A DNA stretch of 64,000 nt from Tilletia caries (taxonomy: Eukaryota; Basidiomycota; Exobasidiomycetes; Tilletiales; Tilletiaceae), in NCBI GenBank assembly GCA_032718865.1, contig JALUTQ010000003.1, positions 960,001 through 1,024,000 of the forward strand. Reading direction: 5' to 3'. The notes beneath the pieces are model-generated. The model saw only the letters and a program-made list of their open reading frames with translations, was not told the origin of the DNA and made no database searches. Of the stretch, positions 43,147 to 55,000 are shown one piece after another. The position numbers and the translations under genes are program-made. Each line of letters starts with the position of its first letter. Position 1 is the stretch's first letter.

Positions 43147-43534
43147 TTAGTAGAATCGGGCTCTATTAGAGAATTGCTCTTAGTGTACTAATGGGTATGT
43201 TCCCAGCCCCTCCTGAGGAGGTTCAGAGACTGAAAATCGGGCGACCGGTCCGCAACAGCCGAATGCAAATCATATGTTAGCACGTGGCCTCAGTGCAGGG
43301 GCTGGGTACGAGCCTACGGAGAAAGATGGCTTGCATGCACGAATAAGCCAGGAAGAAGAAGATACGAAACAATGGAACAACGAAAGCTCACGACGACACA
43401 ACGCCTCAAAAGGTCCAAGCGACCTCGTCAGAGCCCCGCCGGTGGAGTGGACAGGAGTATATAAGATAGAGAGGACGAGAAGGAGAACGACTAAGGATCC
43501 ACGAAAAGACTGAGGACAGTAGTCACTGCTAGCA

Positions 43535-44142
43535 GGGGGGGTGTTTTAACGGGGTCAGAAGGTACGCTAAAAAAATGTTTTACGCCGGTTTTAGGATTTG
43601 GTGTAAAACAGGCGTTTTACACTTGTTTTACACTTTTCTTAAAACAGGGCTGATTTGGGTGACTTTAGCACCCGTAAAATGCAATGCTAAAACGATGACG
43701 TAATGTCTCGATCGGGGTCAGTGCTCGCCTCGGTTGGAAGCCGTTCAGCTGTACCTCCGCCCGAGAGTAAGTCACGTGCACTCTCTCGAGTCGTCCCTAC
43801 CGCAAAAGTGAGCAAGGTGACTGAGAAAAAAAAGACGCAACAACGTCGTTTGAAGCAAATTTTACGCAAGCACGACCATGGTGAGGGCACCCTCCCACCG
43901 CAAAGATGCGTGCGCTGGGGGCGAAGGGGTACAGGGGCTCCACTCTGTGCAGGACGGGGAACGTACGAATGTCAAACGGGTGCCGCTCGTCAGGGAGAGG
44001 AGCTCTATTAGGACACGCATGTTTTACACTGTTTTACACCTTGGGTTTAGATGGCCTAAAATCGGGACAAAATGCAAAAATAATAATGTAGACATAACTC
44101 GCCTGTTTTATCGCTGTTCCACACAGCTTAAAACACCCCCCC
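43535..44142. mobile_element. hAT-like MITE, 608 bp
   Basis: The ends GGGGGGGTGTTTTAA and TTAAAACACCCCCCC are inverted repeats (15 of 15). The palindromic 8-bp duplication TGCTAGCA lies at 43527-43534 and 44143-44150. Subterminal GTTTTAC or GTAAAAC motifs occur at least six times. It has no transposase gene. The 8-bp duplication suggests hAT, although the G-rich termini are unlike those of the kinase-carrying hAT element here. Confidence 0.88.
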
Positions 44143-44150
44143 TGCTAGCA

Positions 44151-46754
44151 GTGAGTGAAGGGCCCGTGCAGGGAAGGACTTTCACGATGTTCTTTGTCGC
44201 AGTCGACCGTCTTCGCTCAAGTCAGTGTGTCAGTTTGGAAAGGTTGTTTGGAGAAATCCTAGTTACCTCACAATCCTAGATCACTCACAACTCACACGCG
44301 CTCGAGCGTTCCAACTTCCAACCTTCCAAGGCACCAAAGGGAGAGAGAGACTTTGTTGTTTGGAAGCATGACAGCAAGAAAAAGTCAACAGAGGAAGCTG
44401 GGAGACTACATATGTACTGGAGAGTGGAGAGTGGAGAGCGGTTCGATTTACCCCAGAGTTTCCGCACTCCTCGCTCGGCGTTCGGCGCCCCGAATTTTTA
44501 AGAGACCGCACCGTTCCCCACGCATCACGTGAGCGAGCTTCCAGATCTTATCTCATGCGCCACTACCTTCGTCCTGAACCGCGCGTCAAGTGTCAACCGC
44601 TCCAGACGATGTGAGAAATCATGCAGCACTTGTTCAGCGACGGGGTGGCGAACGACGAGGCCTCGGGCTCGTGCTGTGCTCCAGGAGATGCTGTTGTGTC
44701 GTCCATTGCATTTGATAATGACTCCATGTCGCGTCGCGTCGCGTCGACGCGCGCTAATTTGCACCTTAGACCAAGTGGAAGTATAACAACCTCCCTCCCC
44801 TACACTGACTCTTGCATTCCCAATTCCTTGCTGTGCTCTCTTAGATGGAGGCTGGAGTGCTGTCGAACAATCTGCGCCGCTTTTGCTCGCACGACCACCA
44901 GGGCCACTCTCGGTCTTGGAGGTCGTCGTGCTAAGGACGTTGGAACAAAGGTTAGAAATAAGAGAACTGAGAGAGAGAGAGAGGAGACAATCTGCAGCCG
45001 GAATGCCTTTAGTGCGGGGTGAGCAAACCGAGCAAGTTCGTCCGATGTCTACGGTCGCGCGCGCGGACCGGCGAAGCAGCGATTGGGGAGGAAAGGCGCG
45101 GGGAGGTGGGTGGAAGAGCTTGAAACCTGACTGAGAGAGCTGCACGTGCCGTCTCAAGGACTGGAATCTGTAGCGAGCGAAGGAGGACATGATTGAAGGA
45201 AGGAAGCAGGACGGACAAGGAAGAGAAAGAAAGGGAGGAGAAGATAGCCCTGTTGACCGACGTGTCGCGCCTCCCAGGCTCCCATCAGCCTCAGGTGGCC
45301 GATGGTCCCTCCCTCTCGCTGGGGACGCATTGTTCAACTTCTTTGTTCGACCTCGGGGCTCGAAAGGTCAAGCGGTCAAGATTTGAGGCCGAGTTCAGCC
45401 GCGAGCGATGTACGACAGGGACAATCGATCATAATTCTCATTTCTTTGTATGTACATGTCCTGCTCTCTGACAAAACCGATGGGTGGACGAGTCCATCGA
45501 AAGTTGGTGCTTGGAACTTTGATCTCAGAGCAACATGTAGAAGTAACCGGCTCGTGCTGCTACCGCCTCGTCGGTGTTCCAGGAACCAACATGGACGCAT
45601 GAGCTCCCCACCCCCGGGCCTGTGCTCGCCGTTCGTCCACCTGTGTGAGTCTGGTGTCGCGACTCGTGTGGTTGGACCGAGTACAGGTCTTTGGAGATCA
45701 CAGATAAACCCGGGAAATGGGGGGCGCAATCGATAATCCACGCCGTAAACAAACCTAAAAGGGCGAAATTACGCCCCGAGGCGTACGAGACCTTCCTCAA
45801 CACCTACTCACGCTCACCACCAGTGTGGTGGTGTAAGTAGTACTTATGTGTGTAGGCGACGGGCCGAGGCAGTATCGAAGAGTTGCGCTCGATACAGCAT
45901 CCGGAACACGCTGTTCCTTTCCTCGGAAGCGTCGATCGTTCGGTCCGGTGGTCAGCCGAGCGGCTCCAATTACCACGTCCAAGCCCCGCCAGCCCACCAC
46001 CACCACAAGCAAGGAAGCCGGACCATGTGATCACTATTATTCGCTGTGTGCACGCCACGGCTCGGGGCTATGTATGATGCGAGCCGCGAGCCTCGAGATT
46101 CGCGGAAGCAAGGATCGACATTCGACGCGGTTCAGGCGCCCGGGTTTATTCGGGGCTTGGGCAAACCGCAAGGCACCACACACCTTGCGCAGGTACGCGT
46201 CACGTTGCGTCTATATCTGTGTTGGAACTTGGATGTGTCTCGCTCACAATAAATAAAGGGGTCTGACTTTCGCCTGCAGAATTTGGGCGCTGGGCTCTGG
46301 GCCACTCGCCCTCTCACAATTTACGCTTCGGGCGTGGTTGACCCGCTGCAGTCCAGCATGCCGCAATTGTTCTTGGACCCAATAATGTTGTACAGCAGAG
46401 TAGACACTGCTGAACGAACTCCATGCTGCATGCACCGCGGACCAGGACATTATTGTAGAGGACCCCTTTTCTTCCCGTCCTTGCCCTCACCATAACTCTC
46501 CCTCCCTTCATCGCTCCATCACCTGAACAGAAGGGCAGTTCTTCTTCACGCTGACTTTCAGGACTGACACATTTCGTCTCCATCCCCACCTTACACAACT
46601 TGCCTTCCAGCCCTCGACCCTGCAAATCCTCTCATTCTGGCCTCTGCAATTCGCCTGCTCGCGAGACAATCGAAGGTGTCCGACAAAGGGCGAGTTGGGA
46701 GCAACTCTGCAAACCTTCCAATAAGGCCCGACACCCTGCTTCAAGGAATCCACC
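44151..46754. other. 2.6-kb spacer, no gene recognised
   Basis: Short overlapping frames on both strands resemble no known protein. The last 300 bp are pyrimidine-rich and probably the promoter and 5' UTR of the gene at 46755. Confidence 0.45.
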
Positions 46755-48803
46755 ATGACCATCTCAGAAATTCCAAGACCACCGTCGCTCCAGCGGACCT
46801 GGGTTAGCGACAGTGCCGCCGAGCTACCAACCTTGCAGACCATTGGTGACCTTTTACCCGCACAACAGAACCGGGAACAAGGAGCAGGGCCCGGACGGTC
46901 ACGATCGAAACGCTTGCCATACCTGTCCACGGCGCAGATATCGTATGCATCCGACACACAACGAGCCGTCTTTGAAAGTCCATTTCTATGCTTCCCTCGC
47001 TCTCGTAGCGCTAGACCTGGCAATGCCCACTCATCGTCTGACTCGAATCGACCGTCTCCACCGGGCTCCCCGACCACAGATTTCGAAGAGCTCTCTGCAG
47101 TCCTCAGGCTGATCCCTTCTACGAGCCGGATGTTCCCAGCCTCTGGTGTCGCCAGTTCTCCCTCCCTCGTTCGAAGGAACTCGTCGTCACCGAGTCCGCT
47201 GTGGCAGCCATTTCGAAGCCAAGCTAAGTCTCGATCTCAATCGCGTTCCCGTGCTGGAAGCTCGTCCGGTCACCTGTCAGATACAACTTTACGTCGTACT
47301 CAGACTTCGGATCCTGCGCCGAGGAGACCATCGCTCGCAATCTCCATTACGAACAGGTCACACGTATCAACCATCGACTTGGATCCTGCTTGGTCATCTT
47401 CTGACGGTCTTCATACACCGAGTTCGCAAGTCACAGAACCCACGCCAGCGATACCGGCCTTCCAAGATGGAGAACACGAAGGAGAAGAATGGCTTGCCTA
47501 TCCTGATGACGATTTAATAGGCAGACAAGGCGCTGAAACATACGTCAATCGTCGTTCATGGGGCACCTTCAGGAGGGCAATGTCCACAAGCTCCGCATCT
47601 TCATCCATCAAAGGGTTTCCGATCGACACTGGCTCCCATGTTCCGGCTGCTGCAGGTCCTTCTGTGGGATCACCTCGCCGTGCTTCCACTCGCATGGAGT
47701 CATGGAATTCGGGCACTCACGACGACTGGGCTGGCCCACCAACAGCCAACTCCGATAGGTTGAAGCGAAGACGGAGATCGAAGGCAACGCACGAGGGATC
47801 GAAGAGCCCCAGCACTTTTTTGGCTTTTTTCTGGGACAAGGACAAAGACAAGACTCAGCCACAGCGCACAGTAGCCTCTGCGCAGGTTCAACCCATATTT
47901 TCGGACGATATCAAAGGCCGTCTCGATTCTGAAGGCTCGAAGAGTCAAGGTCCGGATCGCCGCGGCTCGATGAAGCCATCACACGCCTCGGAGAAATGTG
48001 TGCAGTCGATGCCTGCTGCTTACGACGTTTCGCCCTCTGCACCTCGCAGTATAGTGTCTCTGTCGGACCGACGAAACGTTATGACAGCGAGGTCTGTCTC
48101 CTCCGCATCATCATTGGCGTCTTCGAGCTATCAAATGTCTCCGCAATCGAGCGCCGGTACAAGCTCGTCCCAGTGCATGTCGTCTATTCACAGCCTGAAC
48201 GTGGACTTCAACGCGACGAGCAGTTTCCGTGCAAACAGTGTTCGCAGCAACAGCGCAAGCGCAGAGTCTCACAACGACCACCGGCTCAGTATCGTCAACA
48301 GCTCTCAGACGAAAACTGGGGACAGCAGTCGTTCAAGCGGGTCGCACTCCAGAACGAAGGGACCAAACGCGGGTCAAATCAAGAAGAAGTCGCCCGGCGC
48401 TGCGGCTTCGACTGCGATTATGGACCCCAGCACAAAGGCAATGCTCTCGGCCGACCAAGCCTTTGCTGCCATGTTCCCTTACGACGAAAGCAGAACACTG
48501 CGCCGGCAACGACAGAAGGCCGACAGCATTTCGGTTGCGGCAGAGAAGCTCGAACGTGGCTGGAATCACGCGCCACAACCACACTCGTCCTCGTTTGGCG
48601 TTCCTGATGCAACCGGTCACCAGGATTACTTGACCCGAATCATTTCTCCGAAAACGACGGTGGTGCCGGACGCTAAGGCAGCCCAGCTGAAGGCCTCGAC
48701 GCTTCGCCGGCCCAAGACGGAAGATGGCAGCGGTGGAGAAGGTACACGGAAACAGCGTGGTGGATTTGGCACTCGGTTTTCTGCATGGTTGGATAAGATC
48801 TGA
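46755..48803 (+). CDS. Ser-rich, largely disordered protein of unknown function
   Basis: A single-exon frame of 682 residues begins MTISEIPRPPSLQRTW after a pyrimidine-rich leader. Most of it is Ser/Arg/Pro-rich low complexity (for example SRSQSRSRAGSSSGHLSD) with many potential phosphorylation sites. Short charged stretches such as TFLAFFWDKDKDKTQPQ may be conserved. The C-terminus (GGFGTRFSAWLDKI) looks like a short amphipathic motif. There is no transmembrane segment or named domain. Length and codon pattern support a real gene. A regulatory or scaffold role is possible but cannot be shown. Confidence 0.7.
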   Translation: MTISEIPRPPSLQRTWVSDSAAELPTLQTIGDLLPAQQNREQGAGPGRSRSKRLPYLSTAQISYASDTQRAVFESPFLCFPRSRSARPGNAHSSSDSNRPSPPGSPTTDFEELSAVLRLIPSTSRMFPASGVASSPSLVRRNSSSPSPLWQPFRSQAKSRSQSRSRAGSSSGHLSDTTLRRTQTSDPAPRRPSLAISITNRSHVSTIDLDPAWSSSDGLHTPSSQVTEPTPAIPAFQDGEHEGEEWLAYPDDDLIGRQGAETYVNRRSWGTFRRAMSTSSASSSIKGFPIDTGSHVPAAAGPSVGSPRRASTRMESWNSGTHDDWAGPPTANSDRLKRRRRSKATHEGSKSPSTFLAFFWDKDKDKTQPQRTVASAQVQPIFSDDIKGRLDSEGSKSQGPDRRGSMKPSHASEKCVQSMPAAYDVSPSAPRSIVSLSDRRNVMTARSVSSASSLASSSYQMSPQSSAGTSSSQCMSSIHSLNVDFNATSSFRANSVRSNSASAESHNDHRLSIVNSSQTKTGDSSRSSGSHSRTKGPNAGQIKKKSPGAAASTAIMDPSTKAMLSADQAFAAMFPYDESRTLRRQRQKADSISVAAEKLERGWNHAPQPHSSSFGVPDATGHQDYLTRIISPKTTVVPDAKAAQLKASTLRRPKTEDGSGGEGTRKQRGGFGTRFSAWLDKI

Positions 48804-49078
48804 AACGGGCGGGTACAAGACTTGACGGCGCGGTTTGCGTTGGAAGCAGGATCTAGACACGCTCTCCCATATACTTCTGTTCGCCTTCCTTGGCACAACT
48901 GTATGATCAGCGACGGATTCGATAATTGGCACGTTATAATGCATTAGAGTCACGCCTTCTTCACGTGGGGCCATCTCAGGCGACCGGCCAGTAATCGTGA
49001 CAGAGATTGATTCATGATTCCAAACAGTCGTTTACGTAGTTATCCGTGGGTCAGTGTACGGTATGAAGACGTACAAAG

Positions 49079-50979
49079 TTACAGCCTTGCCTGTGGTACA
49101 GTTGAAGAAGACCTTGAGCCAGAGAGGATGTCGATGATCGCAGCGGCTAGTAGGAAGGCAGAAAGTCACAGCGTCAATCCACCGCTCTTCTTTGTCAAGG
49201 CCAAAGCACGAAAGAGGACTCACCCAAAACGGCGGGTTGTTGTTGGACGACCAGATGTCCTCCCTCAAGCTGCCTGGCCGTAGATTCACTCGTTTGGGCG
49301 CGGAAGAGATTGGTAAGCTGGGCTGCTGTGTCCGGTGATTCGCAATAGATACCGGCCAACGTGGATGCCGACATTGTGAACAGATGAAGCGGAGAACGCG
49401 TCTCCGACGACATTCCGCGGCCTCGTTCCAGCAGGGCCCAGCAGTATCGCGCCAACCAGTTCTGGTTGAAGGCTTCGGCTTCCCGCCACTTATTCATAGC
49501 CAGCGTCTGTGGCCCGCCAGAGCCAGAGAGAGACGGATCGGGTTTGGTGGGTCGGAGGCCAAAACGGACGAACAGTTCGAGAGCATGGGGATCCCACGGA
49601 GTAAAGAAGGGCTTCTTCTTGAAGGAAGCGAGTGCCGCAGCCCTGTAAACCATTAGCCCGATGGGAATATGTTCTCAGTACACAGGAGCCACACGAGTGG
49701 AATACACTTGCTAGATTTATCTCAACTCACGAGGATGGCCACACCTCTTGCCTGATCGCGGCTCCTCTGCCCAGCAAGGCCTGTGATGGCCACGGGCCTA
49801 CTATGCCGTCCTCCCAGCATTTGACAGAGATGATGACAGGGTCGATGCAGATGGTCCTCTCCATAAGTTTCGGCTCGAGGGCACTGATCATGGCGACTGC
49901 ATTTCCACCTGCAGGATGTTGTACGAGTTGAACAAATCAGAGCTGATGTCCATGAAGGAGTGAAAGCACGAACTTCAAGGTAAGCTGGAAGAAGAATACT
50001 TACTGTACGAATGACCCATCAGGACAACTCTCCTGCCTCGAAGGCCTTCCCCCTTGTTCAAGCGTGGCAGGATGCGGGTTGGCCACGTCGGCCGGAGGCC
50101 TGCATCCGGTTGTGACGCGGCACCAGCCTGGATGCCGCTCTGCTTCTTTGCTGAAGACGTCGACTTTCCTTGCTCCGCAATGCTCGCGGTAGCTTGTGGC
50201 AAGTGATACTGTAGAAAGTTCAGGATGTCACGGGGTTGGTCTAACCAATGGCCGCATCGTCCCAAGATCCGACCATTCAGCAAGCCACCGTCACCAGAAT
50301 CGATAGTGTCGATACTCCAGATCTCGTCGATCCGGGGAGTCGCGTCCTCTACCTTGGCCTTCAGCTGTTCGGTCAAAGCTCGGAAGAAAGGTTCGTAGGT
50401 CTCCTTGTGCATTCCATTTGCATGAGCAGCGACGACGGTTAGTCCAACCTGACCGGCTCGATCAATTGCCCGTTGCTCCTGGACGGTTCGCATGGGAACG
50501 ATCCGTTCCACCACAGTCCATAGCTGAGGCTGCCGGCTTGCCCTTCGCTTTTCAGCGTCGATTTCAGCGTCCAGCTTCGTTCGGGGTGGGTAGTAGGTGG
50601 GCGGCGGATTGTCCCTGGTGCACTCCTCGATAAGAGCCCACTGCGCTTCACGAACCTCGTCTGTAGTAGCATTCGGCTTTACGTCCATGCCCGCTCCGAG
50701 GGGGAACAGAGGCTTCGAAGGGGGAGACGTTGCCAAGTCATGCATACGAGGATAAGCGGCAGGAAGGACGTGCGTGGTGACGACCCAGTCGACTCCGTTG
50801 CTTCGAAAGGCAATGCGAGGCTGTCGATGAGCTTCCAGGTAGGCCAATTCTGCCTGTGGCGGGGCGATGGCGGCGATGGCCTCAGGGAACGGCCGCAGCA
50901 AGGGCAAAAGGTGAAATTCCGCATTGAAGTCGGGAAACGGAGCGCCCATGGCCTCGAGGTTCTGCCTCAAGGAGGTCAT
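49079..50979 (-). CDS. Alpha/beta hydrolase, Lpx1-like, with C-terminal ARL
   Basis: Exons are 50979-50004, 49908-49731, 49642-49224 and 49146-49079. All junctions are GT-AG and frame-consistent, giving 546 residues. The HANGMHKETYEPFFRAL motif is the oxyanion-strand signature of this hydrolase group. The nucleophile elbow GHSYSGG spans the exon 1-2 junction, with an unusual extra residue compared with GHSxGG. The likely acid is in CIDPVIISV or FFTPWDPHA, and the catalytic His is in EGGHLVVQQQP. The last three residues are ARL, a variant of the peroxisomal PTS1 signal. Together these suggest a peroxisomal lipase/esterase like yeast Lpx1. The fold assignment is strong; location is inferred and substrate is unknown. 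Confidence 0.83.
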
Positions 50980-51492
50980 CGTGACTCAACTTCGTTCAGA
51001 GTGACAGGGCTTCGAGGCTGTATTCTCCCTTTCAGTTGGCACGATGGCAAGAATGTAGACTGTAGAGGAAGGAGAGCGAGAGATCCTCAAGGCTGTCTTT
51101 GTACCTGCTGGTCTGTCGATGTGGCGGTATGGGACGAAGGTTTGGCAACCGGTTATCATGCAGTCGGATACAATTGAGCTCCGGAGATATCCCTCCGCTC
51201 ACTCGAAGGAAGGGAAGACCTCAACCATTCATTGCCGGAGAGAAGAAAAGTAGAGGAAATACAGCATTCAAGCCACGAAACAGGATCCGAAGGTACAGCT
51301 GACATGATGCGACGAGCGTAAGCCCACCGCAGAATAGCAGCGAAGGCGGAAGCACAAGCCGGTATCCCTTCCCCCCCCCCAAAGGATCTCCCTTGGCACG
51401 GAATCTGTGAGCGGCGGCCGCCAAGTCCCTCACGTACGAGGCACTTTGAAAGGATGCGACCTGTTCTCTGAGAACTGAGACCGAGAGACAGC

Positions 51493-52268
51493 TCAAGCCG
51501 ACGACGGGCAATCGCGAGCGATATGGCCGACCTGAGCGCAACGGTAGCACGCTTTGGCTGCCACAGGCCGGGCGGCCTGGACGACGGGTGCGACCGGGGC
51601 GAGGCAGTCACGCGCATAATGGTTCGCTCCGCCACACCGGTGGCACTGGACCTGGACCTGGGCCTGGGCCTGAACCTGGACCTGGGGCACCACGGCCGGG
51701 CTGGTGCACTGCGCCTTGATGTGACCGCGACCTCCGCAGTTGTGGCACTGTACGTTGGCGTTTGCCGTGCCCGCGATGGCGACGGGGGCCGCGTTGGGGG
51801 TCTGTACCTTGGGCGGAGGACGCGTCAGGTTAGGGCAGTCCGAGCGGATGTGGCCCTGCGTCGCCCGCGGAGACAAACCGACCGGATGATGAGCGCGATG
51901 AAGAAAGGTATGTGATTAATGCTTTGAGGTCCGAATGTGCCTCACCTTCTGGCCGCAGCCGTAGCACTGCTTCGAGTCCGTCGTGTGGGGCTCATTACAT
52001 GCACTGCTCTCATGGCCACTCGAGCCACAGTTGAAGCACACTGTCGAAACATAGATTTGACTTTAGTTTCTGGCATCGAAAGGCAAGTGGCAATGATACT
52101 CACATCGCTCCGAAGAACTGCATGCGTTTGCCAAGTGGCCCACTGCGAACTCAGGGGAAGATAGAAGTCAGCTTATCCGATCTCCTGTTGTCAAGATCGA
52201 GGTCAATCCAGCACTGAAGAGCAATACTCACGCTGGCCACAGACGTAACAGCTCGTAGGTCGTCTCAT
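51493..52268 (-). CDS. GIS2: Gis2/CNBP-like protein with six CCHC zinc knuckles
   Basis: Exons are 52268-52232, 52142-52104, 52040-51946 and 51855-51493, giving 177 residues. Six CX2CX4HX4C knuckles are visible: CYVCGQLGHLANAC, CFNCGSSGHESSAC, CYGCGQKGHIRSDC, CHNCGGRGHIKAQC, CHRCGGANHYARDC and CYRCAQVGHIARDC. Two linkers are long: one Pro/Ala-rich between knuckles 3 and 4, and one of VQVQAQAQ repeats between 4 and 5. The first two introns fall inside knuckle 1 and just after it, and the third inside knuckle 3. Yeast Gis2 and human CNBP have seven knuckles and bind G-rich mRNA to promote translation. It is divergent from DCN1. Confidence 0.9.
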
Positions 52269-52906
52269 CGTTTTCTTCTGCTTCTTCCGCTTCTTTCTTT
52301 CGATACAACTCCCTCCAAATGTCGTCGACCGCCCACCCCGAACCTTCTTACCGGCCTTTGTAGGATTTGGAGATGGAGTTGAAGACGAAGATTGATGGTG
52401 GTCGTGAGTATGGTGAGCTGCTCGCACCGCTCTCGGCTACCAGCCGTCCCGGGGCTTCCTCAGCGGGTGGGCAGATTTGTGCGGGGCTCTGCATTGTGCG
52501 CCTGTGCCCTGTGGAGTGTGGACTGTGCGCACGACACCTCTCCTTCGGGAGTCGGGAGGCGAGGCGGGGCGCGGGGCGGCTGCTGGCGAGGGGCGACGTG
52601 GGAGAATCGTGACCCTGATATATAATCAAGACCCTGACACAAAGTCTCACAGCGTCTCAAGTGAGAAGCATCGGCCATCAACCGTCTGTCGAGCTCACAT
52701 CGACATTCGACGCGCAGGTCTGGTCTGGAGGGCAGCGCGCGCAATCAATCGAACGGGGGAAGAGATAGAACAAGTCAAGGGGTTCCCGGGCAGCTCTAGA
52801 AAACATGGTGAGGAACAGCGCCCGCAGGAAGGGGGTAGTATTTCCTCGCGTGCCAGCCTGAGGCACCTGGATACCCGCAGCTTCAGCTGACAGCTTCCCC
52901 GATTGC
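52269..52906. promoter_or_regulatory. Divergent promoter region of GIS2-like gene and DCN1
   Basis: These 638 bp separate two divergently transcribed genes and hold no recognised gene. Both 5' UTRs and promoters must lie here. No TATA box or motif stands out. Confidence 0.5.
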
Positions 52907-54308
52907 ATGCGTTTCCCACAGTCGTCGTCGTCCAAGGTCACCAAGGAGTCCGTCCTTAAGCAGTTCCGCACCATTACCAATGCAACCTCTACCGATGCGC
53001 AGCGTATCCTCAAGGCACACAGCTATCGCCTCACCGCCGCCCTGGACGCATTCTACGACGATGCGGGCGCGGTCCAGAACGCATCGAAGGCAGGGAGCGG
53101 AAGCGGTAGCGCGTCAAAGAAGGCCGAGAAGGAGAGCAGAGATCGCTTGAATGCGCTGTTTGATGAGTACAAGGGTGAGTGCTTTGAATTTTGGGTTGGG
53201 AGGTAATCGGACCGAGCTGCTGGCTAAAGCATTGTCTCTCCATTTTGCTTGGTCATCTCCCTTCTTCAACCGAACCTAGACGAAGACGGAGAGAACATCA
53301 CCATCGAAGGTGCCATGGAGCTCTGCTCCGATCTCGGCATTTCGCCCGAAGACCCCGCCATCCTTCCGCTCTCCTTCTACCTGCGCAGTCCTTCCTTGGG
53401 GACATTCACCCGAGAGGAATACGTCGAGGGCTGGCGCAGCCTTGGATCGGGCTTGGACACCAAGGAGAAGCAGAAGGAGTACGTAGCGAAGACGCTATCG
53501 AAAGAGCTGCGGCAGGATGCACCTGTGCGTGGACCCTTGGCGACGCAGGGTAAGGGTGGACTGTATCGGCGGGTATACGAGTTCACCTACACCTTTGCAC
53601 GTCCAGAGGGGCAGAAGAGTCTTCGTGAGTTTTTCTGAAGTACATGAACAAGGCGTCTGATCTATGTAGCAGGGCTTGACTGACCCCATCTTGCTCGAAA
53701 TCTGGCGTACCAGCTCTCGATTCCGCGGTGGCTTTCTGGGACTTGATTATCCCTTGCGCGCCCGTCTTTGAGGGCAATCACGATATGTCTGGGACACCGG
53801 GGGAGTTCTCTCAGAGACAGCTCGATCTGTGGAAGGAATACCTCTCCGAGACGATGAAGGGTCGGGCCATCAGCAAGGACACCTGGTCGCTTGTGAGTGT
53901 TTCCTTGATGCGAAGGCGTTCTCGCACAATTGAGGGAGAAAGTCGGATCTCTTTCGGAGCAAGCTGTTGACGCTCTGTAATGGCCGCGATCCCGCTTGGA
54001 CCAGTTCTTGGACTTCATTACGCAGATTAACGAAGACTTTTCCAATCATGACTTGGACGGTGAGTCTCGGTAGCGACTTGTATCATCCGGGGCTGAGCTG
54101 ATTGTTTGTTCCATCACTCACTTCCTCTCGCTTCTTCATCTTCCACCGCCACCCACCGCCTGTGCGCTTTGCTACCATCAACCTCCATTGACGAACTCGG
54201 TATCGATCTCGTTGTGTGGACTTTGCAGGAGCCTGGCCGTCCGTGATTGACGACTTTGTGACGTGGGCTCAAAAGCGAAGCGCGGCGAACGACGAAATGG
54301 AGTCTTGA
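52907..54308 (+). CDS. DCN1: DCN1-like protein, cullin neddylation E3 co-ligase
   Basis: Exons are 52907-53174, 53280-53624, 53714-53892, 54005-54059 and 54229-54308, giving 308 residues. The N-terminal UBA-like part (VLKQFRTITNATSTDAQRIL) precedes the potentiating-neddylation (PONY) domain: GAMELCSDLGISPEDPAILP, FTREEYVEGWRSLG, VYEFTYTFARPEGQKSLPLD, AVAFWDLIIP, LDLWKEYLSETMKGRAISKD, TWSLFLDFITQI and GAWPSVIDDFVTWAQ. Family members bind Ubc12 and cullins to promote Nedd8 transfer in the nucleus and cytoplasm. The order and spacing of motifs are complete. A 35-residue Ser/Gly/Lys linker sits between the UBA and PONY parts. The gene appears intact. Confidence 0.92.
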
Positions 54309-54924
54309 TTCCTCTCCCATTCTCCTCATCCAGCACGTCGAGGATGGCGTCGACGTTTTGACATACCCCAGTCTCCAGACGGTGCTATGTAGCTCGATGT
54401 AAAGCTGCCAGTCAGGAGACCGTGCGTGTCATGCGGAACAATCCAACCTCGCTGAAACGTTGAGCAGAGTCCCGACTCCCGAGCCGAGTTGGACAAGCTT
54501 CAAGCTTTCGATCTTTCTTCAAGCAAGGTTACTTCCTTTCCATTCTGCCTCAGCATCTCAGCGGTCAGCGGTCAGCGCCGGCTTCGAAAAGCTTTTGAGG
54601 CTCAGTCAGCTTCGAGACACGTCCGGGATCAGACGATACATATTATGTAGTAGTCCGAAAGGCTTAACCCAATTTCTCGGTGTTCACGTGTATCTATGGA
54701 GCGTATTAGTGGAGAATAGCCATCCAACGACGCGACGACACGACCAGGCGACGCGTTACGACAAGGGAGAGCCTTGTCGCTGTCCTGATGTACGGACGGG
54801 CGATGCGGCATTGGACTCATGACTCGAGCGTGGGGCCCCGGCCCTTTCGAATCGTGGGGCGTGAGGCTGGACTTCCGAAAGCGCACGGTTGTGCTAGCCT
54901 CATTGACTCAGGCGTGTCTATGCG
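54309..54924. other. DCN1 3' region up to the Mutator-like element
   Basis: No gene is recognised. It presumably holds the DCN1 3' UTR and terminator. Confidence 0.5.
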
Positions 54925-54945
54925 GTCGCGGCAGGGGAGTGATAG

Positions 54946-55000
54946 GGACAAAACCACTTCTAACTAGGGACAAAACTGCTGACTGCGGACAAAACTCCCG
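54946..55000. repeat. Left GGACAAAAC array of the Mutator-like element
   Basis: Three GGACAAAAC copies are spaced about 20 bp apart within the left TIR. The matching right array (about 57,133-57,200) has four. They are candidate transposase-binding sites. Confidence 0.85.

Larger units (their letters stand above)
41736..43316. mobile_element. Mutator-like non-autonomous element, 1581 bp
   Basis: It has long imperfect terminal inverted repeats of about 150 bp (41736 to about 41885, and about 43170-43316). The outer 20 bases match perfectly and begin TAGGCTCGTACCCAGCCCC. Later matches include CACGTGCT, GACCGGTCGCCCGA and TAGTACACTAAGAGCAAT. A 9-bp target duplication, CGGAGAAAG, lies at 41727-41735 and 43317-43325. 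Long TIRs with a 9-bp duplication are typical of Mutator-like elements. No transposase is encoded. The inner 41.9-42.8 kb is unassigned sequence and could be captured DNA. A Harbinger-like MITE is nested at 42803-43146. Confidence 0.9.
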
